Notes: generated by a model from the sequence alone, not told the origin. Shown: positions 42,511-52,999, counted from the first letter of the stretch. The stretch is DNA of 64,000 nt from FEN-1279 sp964501535 (GCA_964501535.1 CAZCSV010000007.1:1-64000), one strand, 5' to 3'. Numbers and translations are program-made.

Positions 42511-42885
42511 ATGTCAGTAGTACAAGAATTATTAGATAAAATTTCTAATCTAACTTTACTTGAAGCATCTGAATTGAAGAAAGCTCTCGAAGATAAATTT
42601 GGCGTTACGGCAGCAGCACCGGTTATGATGGCAGGTGCGGCGGCAGCCCCGACTGCATCAGCTGAAGAAGAAAAAACCGAATTCACGGTCGTTCTTGCTG
42701 ATATAGGACCGGAAAAAATAAAGGTCATTAAAGTTGTAAAAACTGCAACCGGACTCGGTCTGACCGAAGCTAAAGCTCTGGTCGAAGGCGCACCAAAACC
42801 GGTAAAAGAAAATATCCCAAAAGCTGAAGCAGATAAATTGAAAGCTGAATTGGAAGCAGCGGGTGCAAAAGTTGAAATTAAATAG
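42511..42885 (+). CDS. rplL: 50S ribosomal protein L7/L12
   Basis: L7/L12 forms the flexible stalk that recruits translational GTPases. The 124-residue protein has an N-terminal dimerisation domain (VQELLDKISNLTLLEASELK), an Ala-rich hinge (MMAGAAAAPTASA) and the conserved C-terminal domain (KIKVIKVVKTATGLGLTEAK). All three parts are standard. It is the last ribosomal gene before rpoB. Confidence 0.98.
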   Translation: MSVVQELLDKISNLTLLEASELKKALEDKFGVTAAAPVMMAGAAAAPTASAEEEKTEFTVVLADIGPEKIKVIKVVKTATGLGLTEAKALVEGAPKPVKENIPKAEADKLKAELEAAGAKVEIK

Positions 42886-42916
42886 CTGTTTTCACTGTTA
42901 AATTACTTGGATTAAG

Positions 42917-42962
42917 GGTTTAAGACTTGTTAATAACATTTTTGATTTTCACTTCTTAAACC
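42917..42962 (+). terminator. Hairpin between rplL and rpoB
   Basis: GGTTTAAGA pairs perfectly with TCTTAAACC across a 28-nt loop, followed about 10 nt later by a run of eight T residues. A partial terminator or processing site between rplL and rpoB is known in other bacteria and sets the ratio of ribosomal protein to polymerase. Confidence 0.45.
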
Positions 42963-43032
42963 TTTAACCTTTAATTTTTTTTAGATGTTTTTTTAAAACC
43001 CTTCTTAAATTACAAACATTAAATTTATTTAA

Positions 43033-46000
43033 ATGGATTTAAAAGGAGATACTTTAGGTCTTAAGGCAATCAGCGGAAAAAATAACAGATTGACTTTCTC
43101 AAAATCTGATATCCAAAGAGAACCGCCTGACCTGTTAAATGTACAATTACAGTCCTATAAGGATTTTATACAGGAAGATGTTCCTATTAGTAAAAGAAAA
43201 TCTTTGGGATTGCAAAAGGTGTTTGAAGATAACTTCCCGATTACAGACTCAAGAGAAACTGCTGTCTTGGAATTCATTGAATACTATATTGAAAAACCAC
43301 CTTACTCCATTATAGAGTGCCAGGAACAGGGACTGACTTATTCCGTTCCTGTAAAGGTGAAATTGAGATTATCTACTAAACCGAATGCGGCCGCAAAAGA
43401 ATATAACTATAGCATCGAACAGGATGTTTATCTCGGACATTTACCCTATATGACCTCCAGAGGCAGTTTTATCATAAATGGGGCGGAAAGAGTTATCGTC
43501 AGCCAGCTACACCGCTCACCGGGCGTCGTGTTTAATGAATCTATTCATGCTAACGGAACAGAGCTTTATTCTGCAAGGGTTATCCCGTATAAGGGCTCCT
43601 GGGTGGAATTTACAACCGATATCAATGAATTGTTATATGCTTATGTTGACAGAAAAAAGAAATTCTATTTCTCTACGTTACTAAGAGCTCTAAATTATAC
43701 CGATAAAGTAAAAATGCTAGAGCTTTTTGACCTCGTCGAAGAAGTAGATATTAATAATAAAAACTATCTCGATTATGTCGATAGAATTGTCGCCGAAAAT
43801 ATAGTCGATAAGGAAACCGGAGACGACCTGGGCATAACTGAAGGAACTCAACTTACGGACGAACTTTTGGTATCAATACTTAATTCGAGAGTAAAATCTA
43901 TTGTGCTTTTAAAAAGTGAACCTTCGGATGGGGAGAAGATTATTTTTAATACCATTATAAACGATGAAGAAGACACTGAAATGCTGCTTGAAAAACCGCA
44001 GGTTGAACTTACAGCTAAAGAAAAGAAAGCAAACCTCTTTCTGTTAGAAAGCGAAGGCGAAAGCGCAAGAAGCTATATCGAAAAGTTGTTTTTCAATCCT
44101 AAAAAATATGACCTGGGCTCTGTCGGAAGATATAAAATTAATAGAAAACTTGGACTGAAAATTGATGAACATAAAACTATCCTTACTCTAGAAGATATTC
44201 AGGCTATCATACATTATATTAAAGACCTCGTAGATGGAAAAAAAGAAGTGGATGATATTGACCATCTTGGAAACAGAAGAGTAAGAACGGTTAATGAACA
44301 GCTTTCACAGCAATTCGCGCTTGGATTATCCAGAATGACCAGAACCATCAGGGAAAAAATGAGTATTCATGACGAGGAGAATTTAACACCGTCTAGACTA
44401 GTTAGCTCGAGACCAATCACCAGTGCTCTCGCATCATTCTTCGGGACAAGCCAGCTTTCGCAATTTATGGACCAGACGAATCCGCTGGCTGAGATGACTC
44501 ATAAAAGAAGAATCAGCGCGTTGGGTCCGGGTGGTCTTTCCAGGGAGAGAGCTGGCTTTGAGGTTCGTGACGTTCATTATACTCACTATGGTAGATTATG
44601 CCCAATTGAAACTCCTGAAGGTCCGAATATCGGCCTTATATCTTCGCTCTGCATACATTCAAGAGTGAATAATTTGGGCTTTATCGAAACGCCGTATAGA
44701 AAAGTAAAAAACGGAAGAGTCATTGATGAAATTGATTATCTGTCGGCTGATAAAGAAGATGCTTTTATAATTGCTCAGGCAAACGAACAGATAGACGAAA
44801 AAGGTAATTTCAAAAATGCAAAAGTAAAGGCTAGATTCAAAGGTGATTTCCCAATAGTAGCAAGTGAAGAAGTGGATTATATGGATGTTGCTACCAACCA
44901 GATTGTAAGCTCCGCCGCATCCCTTATTCCTTTCCTTGAACATGATGATGCCAACAGAGCTCTTATGGGCAGCAATATGCAAAGACAAGCTGTGCCTCTG
45001 TTAAGACCTGAGGCTCCAATCGTTGGTACTGGATTCGAAGAAATTGTTGCACGTGATTCCAGGACAATGGTCGCTGCCGAAGCGGATGGAATCGTTGAAT
45101 ATGTATCTGCGGATAAAATTATCGTTAAATATAATATTAAAGAAGACTCCGAAGAAAGTCTGTTGAGCTTCGAAGATAAACGAACGGTTGAATATAAACT
45201 GGTGAAATTCTTAAGAACTAACCAGGATACCTCGATTAATCAAAGACCTATCGTAAGGGAAGGTCAGAGGATAAAAAAAGGCGATATACTTGCCGATGGC
45301 TCTTCAACTCAAAAAGGTGAACTTGCTCTCGGAAGAAATATCCTTGTTGCGTTTATGCCTTGGAGAGGTTTTAACTATGAAGACGCAATCGTAATCAGCG
45401 AAAAAGTCGTTGCGAAGGATGTATTTACTTCGGTTCATATCGAAGAGTTCAGCCTTGAAGTAAGAGATACCAAACGCGGTGAGGAAGAACTGACAAAAGA
45501 AATTCCGAATGTCAGCGAAGAAGCCACCAAGGATTTGGATGAAAATGGTATCGTAAGAATTGGCGCCGAAGTAAAAGAAGGGGATATATTAATTGGTAAA
45601 GTGACCCCGAAAGGTGAAACCGAACCCACACCGGAAGAGAAATTGTTAAGAGCTATCTTCGGAGATAAAGCCGGTGATGTAAAAGATGCATCTTTGAAAG
45701 CTCCTCCCGGATTAAAAGGTATAGTGGTGAACAAAAAACTTTTCTCCCGCAAAACCAGAGATACCGAGAGTAAAAAAGAAGAAAAAAGAAGAATAGATAA
45801 GCTTGAAGCTGAAAGAAAAAAAGAAATTAAAGAGTTAAATAGCAAGTTTGCCGAAAAACTTGGCATATTGCTCGAAGGCAGAGAATCTATAGGAGTTAGA
45901 GATGTGAAAGGTAATTTGATTCTTAGAAGCGGTGTTACTTTTAAACGCGAAACATTCCAGAACCTGATTGAAAACAGCGGCTACGATTTCAAGGATTTTA

Positions 46001-46875
46001 GTTACGAAATAGAATGGTCAAACAGTAAAAAAGCTAACTCGTTGATTCTTGATATATATAAAAATTATTCCTATAAATACAACGAAATAGAAGAAAAGTA
46101 CAAGAGGCTTAAAGTAAAAGTCACGTTGGGCGATGAACTACCAACCGGAGTGGTTAAACTTGCTAAAGTATATGTTGCGAAAAAAAGAAAATTATCGGTT
46201 GGCGATAAAATGGCGGGTAGACACGGTAATAAAGGTGTCGTTGCTAAAATAGTTCCCCCTGAGGAAATGCCTTTTATGCCGGACGGTACTCCTGTCGATA
46301 TTGTGTTAAACCCTCTTGGTGTTCCTTCGAGAATGAATCTCGGACAGCTATATGAAACGGCTCTGGGCTGGGTCGGAAAAACACTCGGAGTGAAATTCGC
46401 TACACCGATTTTCGATGGCGCTACAGTTGATGAAATCCAGATGTATCTTGAAAAATCAGGACTGCCTTCGAATTCCAGAACCGATTTATACGACGGACGT
46501 ACGGGCGAGAAATTCGACCAGAAAGTAACTGTAGGCTTTATTTATATGTTAAAACTTTCCCACCTTGTTGATGATAAAATTCATGCAAGGTCGATAGGAC
46601 CGTATTCCTTGATTACTCAACAACCGCTCGGAGGTAAAGCTCAGTTCGGTGGTCAGAGGTTCGGGGAAATGGAATGCTGGGCATTGCAGGGATATGGCGC
46701 AAGCCATGTTCTCCAGGAAATGCTCACGGTCAAGAGTGACGATGTTCAGGGCAGGAGCAAGGTTTATGAGTCTATTATCAAAGGTGATAATCTGCCTGAA
46801 CCAAGCGTTCCTGAAGCGTTTAATGTGATTTTAAAGGAATTACAGGGACTCTGTCTCGACATAAATATGGAATAA
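43033..46875 (+). CDS. rpoB: RNA polymerase beta subunit
   Basis: This is the catalytic beta subunit, 1280 residues. The rifampicin-binding stretch reads SQLSQFMDQTNPLAEMTHKR and then RISALGPGGLSRERAG; the positions corresponding to E. coli Asp516, His526 and Ser531 are unchanged, so rifampicin sensitivity is expected. Also visible are GDKMAGRHGNKGVV and the C-terminal MECWALQGYGASHVLQEML. A Lys/Glu-rich coiled segment near residue 915-945 is an insertion region common in Bacteroidota. It is followed by rpoC after 55 nt. Confidence 0.98.
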   Translation: MDLKGDTLGLKAISGKNNRLTFSKSDIQREPPDLLNVQLQSYKDFIQEDVPISKRKSLGLQKVFEDNFPITDSRETAVLEFIEYYIEKPPYSIIECQEQGLTYSVPVKVKLRLSTKPNAAAKEYNYSIEQDVYLGHLPYMTSRGSFIINGAERVIVSQLHRSPGVVFNESIHANGTELYSARVIPYKGSWVEFTTDINELLYAYVDRKKKFYFSTLLRALNYTDKVKMLELFDLVEEVDINNKNYLDYVDRIVAENIVDKETGDDLGITEGTQLTDELLVSILNSRVKSIVLLKSEPSDGEKIIFNTIINDEEDTEMLLEKPQVELTAKEKKANLFLLESEGESARSYIEKLFFNPKKYDLGSVGRYKINRKLGLKIDEHKTILTLEDIQAIIHYIKDLVDGKKEVDDIDHLGNRRVRTVNEQLSQQFALGLSRMTRTIREKMSIHDEENLTPSRLVSSRPITSALASFFGTSQLSQFMDQTNPLAEMTHKRRISALGPGGLSRERAGFEVRDVHYTHYGRLCPIETPEGPNIGLISSLCIHSRVNNLGFIETPYRKVKNGRVIDEIDYLSADKEDAFIIAQANEQIDEKGNFKNAKVKARFKGDFPIVASEEVDYMDVATNQIVSSAASLIPFLEHDDANRALMGSNMQRQAVPLLRPEAPIVGTGFEEIVARDSRTMVAAEADGIVEYVSADKIIVKYNIKEDSEESLLSFEDKRTVEYKLVKFLRTNQDTSINQRPIVREGQRIKKGDILADGSSTQKGELALGRNILVAFMPWRGFNYEDAIVISEKVVAKDVFTSVHIEEFSLEVRDTKRGEEELTKEIPNVSEEATKDLDENGIVRIGAEVKEGDILIGKVTPKGETEPTPEEKLLRAIFGDKAGDVKDASLKAPPGLKGIVVNKKLFSRKTRDTESKKEEKRRIDKLEAERKKEIKELNSKFAEKLGILLEGRESIGVRDVKGNLILRSGVTFKRETFQNLIENSGYDFKDFSYEIEWSNSKKANSLILDIYKNYSYKYNEIEEKYKRLKVKVTLGDELPTGVVKLAKVYVAKKRKLSVGDKMAGRHGNKGVVAKIVPPEEMPFMPDGTPVDIVLNPLGVPSRMNLGQLYETALGWVGKTLGVKFATPIFDGATVDEIQMYLEKSGLPSNSRTDLYDGRTGEKFDQKVTVGFIYMLKLSHLVDDKIHARSIGPYSLITQQPLGGKAQFGGQRFGEMECWALQGYGASHVLQEMLTVKSDDVQGRSKVYESIIKGDNLPEPSVPEAFNVILKELQGLCLDINME

Positions 46876-46930
46876 AATTTATGTCAAATAAATAAATTTT
46901 AAAATTAATCTTTAACTTTAAAAATATATT

Positions 46931-49900
46931 ATGCCAGTTAAAGTAGAACAAAAAAGAAAACGGGTATCGAAGATTACTATTAATTTAGCATCCACAGATT
47001 CGATTATTGCTAATTCTTTTGGTGAGGTGACTAAACCCGAAACTATTAACTACCGTACCTTTAAACCCGACAAAGACGGTTTATTCTGCGAAAAAATATT
47101 TGGTCCTGTTAAGGATTGGGAATGCCATTGCGGCAAATATAAAGGAATAAGATATAAAGGGATAGTCTGTGACAGATGCGGTGTCGAGATAAATATGAAA
47201 AATGTGAGAAGGGACAGAATGGGTCATATCGCTCTTTGCGTTCCGGTTGTTCATATCTGGTACTTCAGGTCTTTACCCTCTAAAGTCGGATATGTACTTG
47301 GTCTCTCTTCCAAAGACCTTGAGAAAATTATTTACTATGAATCCTATGTGGTCATTAATCCCGGAAAGACTAAGTTCAATAAACTACAGCTGATTTCGGA
47401 AGAAGAATATATTGAAGTGCATAATGCTCTTAGTGAAGAAGAAAAAACTCTTGATGATGAGGACCCGAAAAAGTTTATTGTTGACCAGGGTGGAAAAGCT
47501 ATAAAAGAGCTCCTTAAAAGAGTCAATATTCCGGAGGAAATTGCAAGACTCAGAGCTGAATTGATGAACGACCCATCAGCTGTGAAAAAAACTGAAAATA
47601 TCAAAAGATTAAGAGTTCTTGAATCATTTAAACTGAAAGAAGGCGGCAAACCTAATAAACCCGAATGGATGGTCCTTGATGTGGTACCGGTTATACCGCC
47701 CGAATTGAGACCATTAGTTCCCCTGGAAGGCGGTAGATTCGCTACCAGCGATTTAAATGATTTGTATAGAAGAGTAATTATCAGAAACAACAGATTAAAA
47801 AGATTAGTAGATATTAAAGCTCCTGAAGTTATTCTGAGAAACGAAAAAAGAATGCTGCAGGAAGCAGTCGATGCATTACTCGATAACTCAAGAAGAGTGA
47901 CCGCTGTTAAGTCCGAAAACCGTGCCTTGAAATCTCTTTCGGATATTCTGAAGGGAAAACAGGGAAGATTCAGACAAAACCTTCTCGGCAAAAGAGTTGA
48001 CTATTCGGGCAGATCAGTTATTGTCGTCGGTCCTGAATTAAAACTTCATCAGTGCGGTTTACCGAAGGATATGGCACTTGAGCTCTTCAAACCTTTCGTT
48101 ATCAGAAGGTTGATAGACAGGGATTATGTTAAAACTGTCAAAAGCGCAAAGAAACTTATCGATAAGCGTACGCCGGAAGTGTGGGATATACTTGAATCTG
48201 TGATTGACGGACATCCTGTCCTGCTTAACCGTGCTCCTACTTTGCATCGGCTCAGTATTCAGGCATTTCAGCCTGTTTTGATAGAAGGTAAAGCAATTAC
48301 GCTTCACCCGTTCGTTTGTATTGCGTTCAATGCTGACTTTGACGGCGACCAGATGGCTGTTCACGTACCGCTTTCTGCCGATGCACAACTTGAAGCTTCG
48401 ATTTTAATGCTCTCTACACATAATATCCTTTCTCCTCAAAACGGTAACCCGATTATTGTTCCTAACCAGGAATTGATTCTCGGATGTTATTACCTTACTA
48501 AGGAATTAAGGGGTGATATCGGAGAGGGAAAAATATTTTCTTCACCCGAAGAAGTATTGATTGCCAGAACCAATAAAAGATTAGGCCTGCATGCGAGAAT
48601 TAAAGTCAGAATAAACGGGGAAATTATTTCTACTACTACGGGTAGAATTATTTTTAATCAGATTGTCCCTGAGGAAATTGGCTATATAAATGAACTCCTA
48701 AATAAGAAAAAAATTATTAGCATAATCGGAAGCATTTATAAGAAAGTCGGTAATCAGAAAACCGCACACTTCCTCGATAGGTTGAAAGAAATCGGTTATA
48801 AATTCGCTACCGAAGGCGGACTTTCCGTAAATATTGACGATATAGAAGTCCCTGCGACGAAGAAAAAGATTATTGAAGATGCTTATAAACGTGTAGAAGT
48901 AATCGAAAGGTCTAAATCGAGAGGAATAATTTCCGAAAACGAAAGATATAATAAAGTTATTGATATATGGACTCACGTTCGCGATGCCGTTAAAAACGAT
49001 TTAATGGAAAATCTTAAGAATTCCAAAAACGGTTTCAACTCTTTGCATATGATGATCGATTCTGGTGCAAGAGGCTCGGCAGAACAGGTTTCACAGCTTG
49101 CAGGAATGAGAGGACTTATGCAGAAACCGCAGAAATCGTTGACAGGTCAGGCGGGTGAAATTATTGAAAACCCGATTATTGCTAACTTTAAAGAAGGTCT
49201 CTCGATTCTCGAGTACTTTATCTCTACTCACGGTGCACGTAAAGGTCTTGCCGATACCGCTTTGAAAACTGCGGATGCAGGTTACCTTACTAGAAGACTT
49301 GTTGATGTAGCTAACGACGTTATCATTTCGGAAACGGATTGCGGTACTATCCGGGGAGTTCTGACCGAAGCATTAAAAGAAGGTGAAGATATTAAAGAAT
49401 CGCTCTCAGAGCGTATTCTCGGACGCGTTACCGTTCACGATGTGGTCGACCCGCTTACGAAAAAAATTATTGTTAAGACAGGCGAAGAAATTACCGAGGA
49501 AAAAGCCCAGCTGATTTCCGACAGTCCCATTAATTCTGTCGAAATACGCTCGGTGTTGACATGCGAAAGCAAACGCGGTGTCTGTGCAAAATGTTACGGC
49601 AGAAATCTTGCGACCGGTAAACTCGTTGAGGTAGGTGAAGCTGTAGGTATTATTGCGGCTCAGTCGATAGGTGAACCTGGTACACAGCTTACTCTCCGTA
49701 CGTTCCATATCGGCGGTACCGCAAGTAAAATTATTACTCAGTCGCAAATCCCGACTAAATTTGACGGAAAGGTGAAATTCGAAAATATCAGATTGATTGA
49801 ATATAAAGGCGTGGTCGGAAGTTCTTCCAAATCCCTTAGCAGAAACGGAATTATAAATATTGTGGACGAGCACAATGTCCAGATTGCTAAATACCAGGTA

Positions 49901-51238
49901 CCCTACGGTTCCGATTTAAAGGTGAAAAATAATGAGAAAGTAAAGAAAAATGAAATTCTTTATGAATGGGACCCCTATAACTCTGTGATTATCGCAGAGC
50001 ACGACGGAATTATTCAGTATTCCGAAATGGAAGAAGGAAAACAATATGAACTTATAAAAGACGAACAAACCGGACACTTCCAGAAAACTGTTATTGAAAG
50101 TAAAGATAAAACAAAGAGTCCCTCTATTCAGATACTCAGTCCTAAAGGAAATAATAAACTCCTCAGCTCTTACCTGATTCCGGCTAAAGCAAACCTGCTC
50201 GTCGATGACGGAACCGAGGTGAAAGCAGGAACTACTATGGTGAAGATACCTCGTGAATCGGGTAAAACCCGCGATATTACGGGTGGTCTGCCGCGTGTTA
50301 CAGAACTTTTCGAAGCACGCTCACCAAATGACCCTGCAAGGATTGCTGAAATTGACGGTAAGGTGAAAATCGGTGACCTGAAAAGAGGAAGCCGCGAACT
50401 TTCGCTTACAAGTCTCGACGGCTCTAAAGTTGTTGATTATAAAATCCCGATTGGTAAGCATATTCTCGTCCGTGACGGCGATATCGTGAAGGCAGGGGAA
50501 CCGATTACAGGCGGTGCTTTCGACCCGGTTGACATTCTGAAAATCAAAGGCGTTTCCGAAGTTCAGGAATATCTCGTGAACGAAATTCAGGAAGTATACA
50601 GAATTCAGGGCGTGAAGATTAACGATAAACATATCGAAGTTATTGTAAGACAAATGCTTCAGAAAGTTAAAGTTACTAGTCCTGGCGATACAAACTTCCT
50701 CGAAGGCGACGTCGTTCATAAAAATTACTTTGCTGATGAAAACGAAAAATTAAAAGGTATGGTTGTGATAACCGATAAGGGTGGTAGCGATGCAGTGATA
50801 AAAGGAGAAAAATTACCTAAGAAAACTGTGAAGGAAATTAATACTACGATGAAGAAGAAAGGTAAAGACCTGATAAAATCCCGTGAAGCCGTTCCTGCTA
50901 CAGCGGATGCGGTTATGCTCGGTATTACTCAGACATCCCTTACTACCGATAGTTTCCTCTCTGCGGCATCGTTCCAGGAAACCACAAGAGTCCTTACCGA
51001 TGCGGCTATTAAAGGAAAAGTGGATACCCTTAACGGTCTGAAAGAAAATGTTATCATCGGTCAGCTGATTCCTGCAGGTACGGGACTCAAGAAATATCGT
51101 GATATTCTAGTATCTCATAAAGATAAACACTTGATGGATGAAGAAACTGAAACAGAAACAGTTGCGGTGGAAGAAGAAGAACCGGTAAAAACAAAAAGAA
51201 CAAGAAAAACAAAAAGTAAAAAAGAAACCGAAAAATAA
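46931..51238 (+). CDS. rpoC: RNA polymerase beta' subunit
   Basis: This is the beta' subunit, 1435 residues. The N-terminal zinc finger is CHCGKYKGIRYKGIVCDRCG, and the catalytic magnesium site is NADFDGDQM at 467-475. A second zinc site is formed by the Cys residues around CESKRGVCAKCYG. The end is an acidic then Lys-rich tail (VEEEEPVKTKRTRKTK), variable in this phylum. It closes the secE-rpoC block and is followed by a strong terminator. Confidence 0.98.
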   Translation: MPVKVEQKRKRVSKITINLASTDSIIANSFGEVTKPETINYRTFKPDKDGLFCEKIFGPVKDWECHCGKYKGIRYKGIVCDRCGVEINMKNVRRDRMGHIALCVPVVHIWYFRSLPSKVGYVLGLSSKDLEKIIYYESYVVINPGKTKFNKLQLISEEEYIEVHNALSEEEKTLDDEDPKKFIVDQGGKAIKELLKRVNIPEEIARLRAELMNDPSAVKKTENIKRLRVLESFKLKEGGKPNKPEWMVLDVVPVIPPELRPLVPLEGGRFATSDLNDLYRRVIIRNNRLKRLVDIKAPEVILRNEKRMLQEAVDALLDNSRRVTAVKSENRALKSLSDILKGKQGRFRQNLLGKRVDYSGRSVIVVGPELKLHQCGLPKDMALELFKPFVIRRLIDRDYVKTVKSAKKLIDKRTPEVWDILESVIDGHPVLLNRAPTLHRLSIQAFQPVLIEGKAITLHPFVCIAFNADFDGDQMAVHVPLSADAQLEASILMLSTHNILSPQNGNPIIVPNQELILGCYYLTKELRGDIGEGKIFSSPEEVLIARTNKRLGLHARIKVRINGEIISTTTGRIIFNQIVPEEIGYINELLNKKKIISIIGSIYKKVGNQKTAHFLDRLKEIGYKFATEGGLSVNIDDIEVPATKKKIIEDAYKRVEVIERSKSRGIISENERYNKVIDIWTHVRDAVKNDLMENLKNSKNGFNSLHMMIDSGARGSAEQVSQLAGMRGLMQKPQKSLTGQAGEIIENPIIANFKEGLSILEYFISTHGARKGLADTALKTADAGYLTRRLVDVANDVIISETDCGTIRGVLTEALKEGEDIKESLSERILGRVTVHDVVDPLTKKIIVKTGEEITEEKAQLISDSPINSVEIRSVLTCESKRGVCAKCYGRNLATGKLVEVGEAVGIIAAQSIGEPGTQLTLRTFHIGGTASKIITQSQIPTKFDGKVKFENIRLIEYKGVVGSSSKSLSRNGIINIVDEHNVQIAKYQVPYGSDLKVKNNEKVKKNEILYEWDPYNSVIIAEHDGIIQYSEMEEGKQYELIKDEQTGHFQKTVIESKDKTKSPSIQILSPKGNNKLLSSYLIPAKANLLVDDGTEVKAGTTMVKIPRESGKTRDITGGLPRVTELFEARSPNDPARIAEIDGKVKIGDLKRGSRELSLTSLDGSKVVDYKIPIGKHILVRDGDIVKAGEPITGGAFDPVDILKIKGVSEVQEYLVNEIQEVYRIQGVKINDKHIEVIVRQMLQKVKVTSPGDTNFLEGDVVHKNYFADENEKLKGMVVITDKGGSDAVIKGEKLPKKTVKEINTTMKKKGKDLIKSREAVPATADAVMLGITQTSLTTDSFLSAASFQETTRVLTDAAIKGKVDTLNGLKENVIIGQLIPAGTGLKKYRDILVSHKDKHLMDEETETETVAVEEEEPVKTKRTRKTKSKKETEK

Positions 51239-51302
51239 TAAGTATAAATTGTTCGTTTCGTAGCATCTTAAATTAGGGGATTCTCTAAACGAATTAAAAA
51301 AT

Positions 51303-51339
51303 AAAAGCTTTGCTGATTAATATCGGCAAAGCTTTTTTT
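51303..51339 (+). terminator. Strong terminator after rpoC
   Basis: A 15-bp stem (AAAAGCTTTGCTGAT with ATCGGCAAAGCTTTT, one G-T pair) around TAAT runs into T residues. It ends the rpoBC transcript and isolates the dcw cluster. Confidence 0.92.
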
Positions 51340-51477
51340 ATTCTGACTGATTCTGTTAATATTTTATTTCTTTCCACGCATGTTGATTTTAAGTTAGTTG
51401 TTTTTTTTTATGATACTTAACTTAATAATCAGATTACGACCTTTCCCAAAAAAACTTTAAAAAACCGAAAAAAACCA

Positions 51478-51508
51478 TTTGACATTAATAAAAAAATGCT
51501 TATTTTTG
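51478..51508 (+). promoter_or_regulatory. Bacteroidota-type promoter of the dcw cluster
   Basis: TTTG (51478-51481) is followed by TATTTTTG (51501-51508) after 19 bp, matching the -33/-7 TAnnTTTG consensus of this phylum. Transcription would start close to the first MraZ box, about 70 nt before mraZ. Confidence 0.6.
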
Positions 51509-51512
51509 TATA

Positions 51513-51542
51513 AAGTGGGAGAAAGTGGGAGAAAGTGGCAGA
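51513..51542 (+). promoter_or_regulatory. MraZ operator: three 10-bp direct repeats
   Basis: Three tandem 10-nt units (AAGTGGGAGA twice, then AAGTGGCAGA) lie just downstream of the promoter. MraZ is known to bind TGGGN boxes spaced by 5 nt, and here TGGGA-N5-TGGGA-N5-TGGCA fits. Binding would block transcription start, giving autorepression of the cluster. Confidence 0.88.
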
Positions 51543-51583
51543 ACCTCCCAAAAATTGTTCAAAAATAAACTGAATTTTAACTA

Positions 51584-52051
51584 ATGTTCCAAGGGCATTC
51601 AATATGTAGTCTCGACGCAAAATCACGACTCGTGTTACCCCTGAAGTTTCGCAAATATATCAAAACTGAAGCGAACAATAAACTCATTTTGACAAGGGGT
51701 ATGGATGAATGCATCCTCGTTTATCCGCAGGATGAATGGGATAAGGTTAAAACCGTGCTTTCAAACTATAACGTCTTTAATGCAGAGCAGAGATATTTTA
51801 TGAGAGAGTTTCTCTTCTTTGTGAATGAATGCGACATTGATTCACAAAATAGAATACTCCTTCCCGCTCAGCTTACTGAGTTTGCTCATATCAAAAAAGA
51901 AGTCATAGTCCTTGGAATGCTCGATAAAATTGAAATCTGGGACCCGATTACGAAAAAATCTTATGATGAAAAACGTTACGGAACTTATGAGGACATTGCC
52001 CAGAAGGTTTCTGAAACAATTCTTAATAAAAAATTTGATATTCAAAATTAA
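51584..52051 (+). CDS. mraZ: Transcriptional regulator MraZ
   Basis: MraZ is an AbrB-like ring-forming DNA-binding protein that represses the dcw cluster. The 155-residue product has two SpoVT-AbrB-like repeats: the first with SLDAKSRLVLPLKFRKYI and the second with DIDSQNRILLPAQLTEFA. The DxKxR-type loops that contact DNA are present in both. It starts 41 nt after the triple operator. It is slightly longer than E. coli MraZ (152) and is normal for the phylum. Confidence 0.96.
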   Translation: MFQGHSICSLDAKSRLVLPLKFRKYIKTEANNKLILTRGMDECILVYPQDEWDKVKTVLSNYNVFNAEQRYFMREFLFFVNECDIDSQNRILLPAQLTEFAHIKKEVIVLGMLDKIEIWDPITKKSYDEKRYGTYEDIAQKVSETILNKKFDIQN

Positions 52052-52060
52052 TAAAAGTTT

Positions 52061-52999
52061 TTGGATACTGATTTTCATATCCCCGTTCTTTTAAATAAAG
52101 CGGTTGAACTTTTAATTAATCCCGAAATAAAATCTCATATTCTGGTGGATGGTACCGCGGGCGGAGGCGGCTACTCAAAACGCATTTGTGAAACATGCGA
52201 TTCTCTGAAATTGTTGGTCTGCTTTGATAAGGATTTAAATGCCATTGAGTTCGGTAAAAAAAATCTTTATGAATTTTCTGAAAAAGTAAGATTCGTAAAC
52301 GAAAATTTCGCAAATATTAAAAAGGTCGCCGGAGATTTGGGAATAAACAAAATTTCCGGTCTGATTCTCGACCTCGGACTTTCGAATTACCAGCTGACTG
52401 ATGAAGACGGATTCAGCTACCTGAGAAATACTCACCTCGATATGAGAGCGGATAAAAGATGTAAAATCACTGCGGCAGATGTGCTTAACTCTTATAACAA
52501 GGAAAAATTAATCGGGATTTTCAAGTATTACGGTGAAATTGGAAATGAAGAGAGACTTGCAAATGCGGTAATCTCTTCGAGAAAAAAGAAAAAAATTACT
52601 TCCACGTTCGATTTCAATGAGGTTGTTGAAAACGAATACAAAATAAGGTCAGTCGCTTTGAATAAATTTCTGTCAAAAATATATCAGGCGGTAAGAATAG
52701 AAGTAAACGGTGAACTCGATGATTTGAAAAAAGTACTCGATGATTCGTTCGGGTTGATGGAAAATAAAGCAAGACTCGTTGTGATTTCTTACCACTCGCT
52801 TGAAGATAGAATTGTAAAGAGTTTTATAAAAGATAAGGCTTTTACTCCTTCGGTTTCTAAATACGGCAACGAGGAGAAAAAACCAGCAAAAAAATTAAAA
52901 ATATTAACAAAGAAGGCGGTTCTGCCGGATTGGACTGAAGTGAGTTCTAATCCAAAATCCAGAAGCGCCAAACTCAGGGTTGCAGAGGTGTATGAGTAA
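52061..52999 (+). CDS. rsmH: 16S rRNA m4C1402 methyltransferase RsmH
   Basis: RsmH methylates N4 of C1402 in the 16S rRNA decoding centre. The 312-residue protein starts at TTG 52061, since the conserved FHIPVLLNKAVELL begins at once. The family SAM motif is ILVDGTAGGGGYSKRI, then ISGLILDLGLSNYQLTDEDG and the C-terminal VISYHSLEDRIVKSFIK. All are intact. It overlaps ftsL by 8 nt. Confidence 0.96.
   Translation: MDTDFHIPVLLNKAVELLINPEIKSHILVDGTAGGGGYSKRICETCDSLKLLVCFDKDLNAIEFGKKNLYEFSEKVRFVNENFANIKKVAGDLGINKISGLILDLGLSNYQLTDEDGFSYLRNTHLDMRADKRCKITAADVLNSYNKEKLIGIFKYYGEIGNEERLANAVISSRKKKKITSTFDFNEVVENEYKIRSVALNKFLSKIYQAVRIEVNGELDDLKKVLDDSFGLMENKARLVVISYHSLEDRIVKSFIKDKAFTPSVSKYGNEEKKPAKKLKILTKKAVLPDWTEVSSNPKSRSAKLRVAEVYE

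Noticed and set aside
44400..44640. Rifampicin-resistance substitution in rpoB
   Set aside because: The positions matching E. coli Asp516, His526 and Ser531 keep the sensitive residues.
51389..51425. Hairpin TTAAGTTA/TAACTTAA upstream of the mraZ promoter
   Set aside because: The T run is in the loop rather than after the stem, and the rpoC terminator is already present upstream, so I see no role for it.
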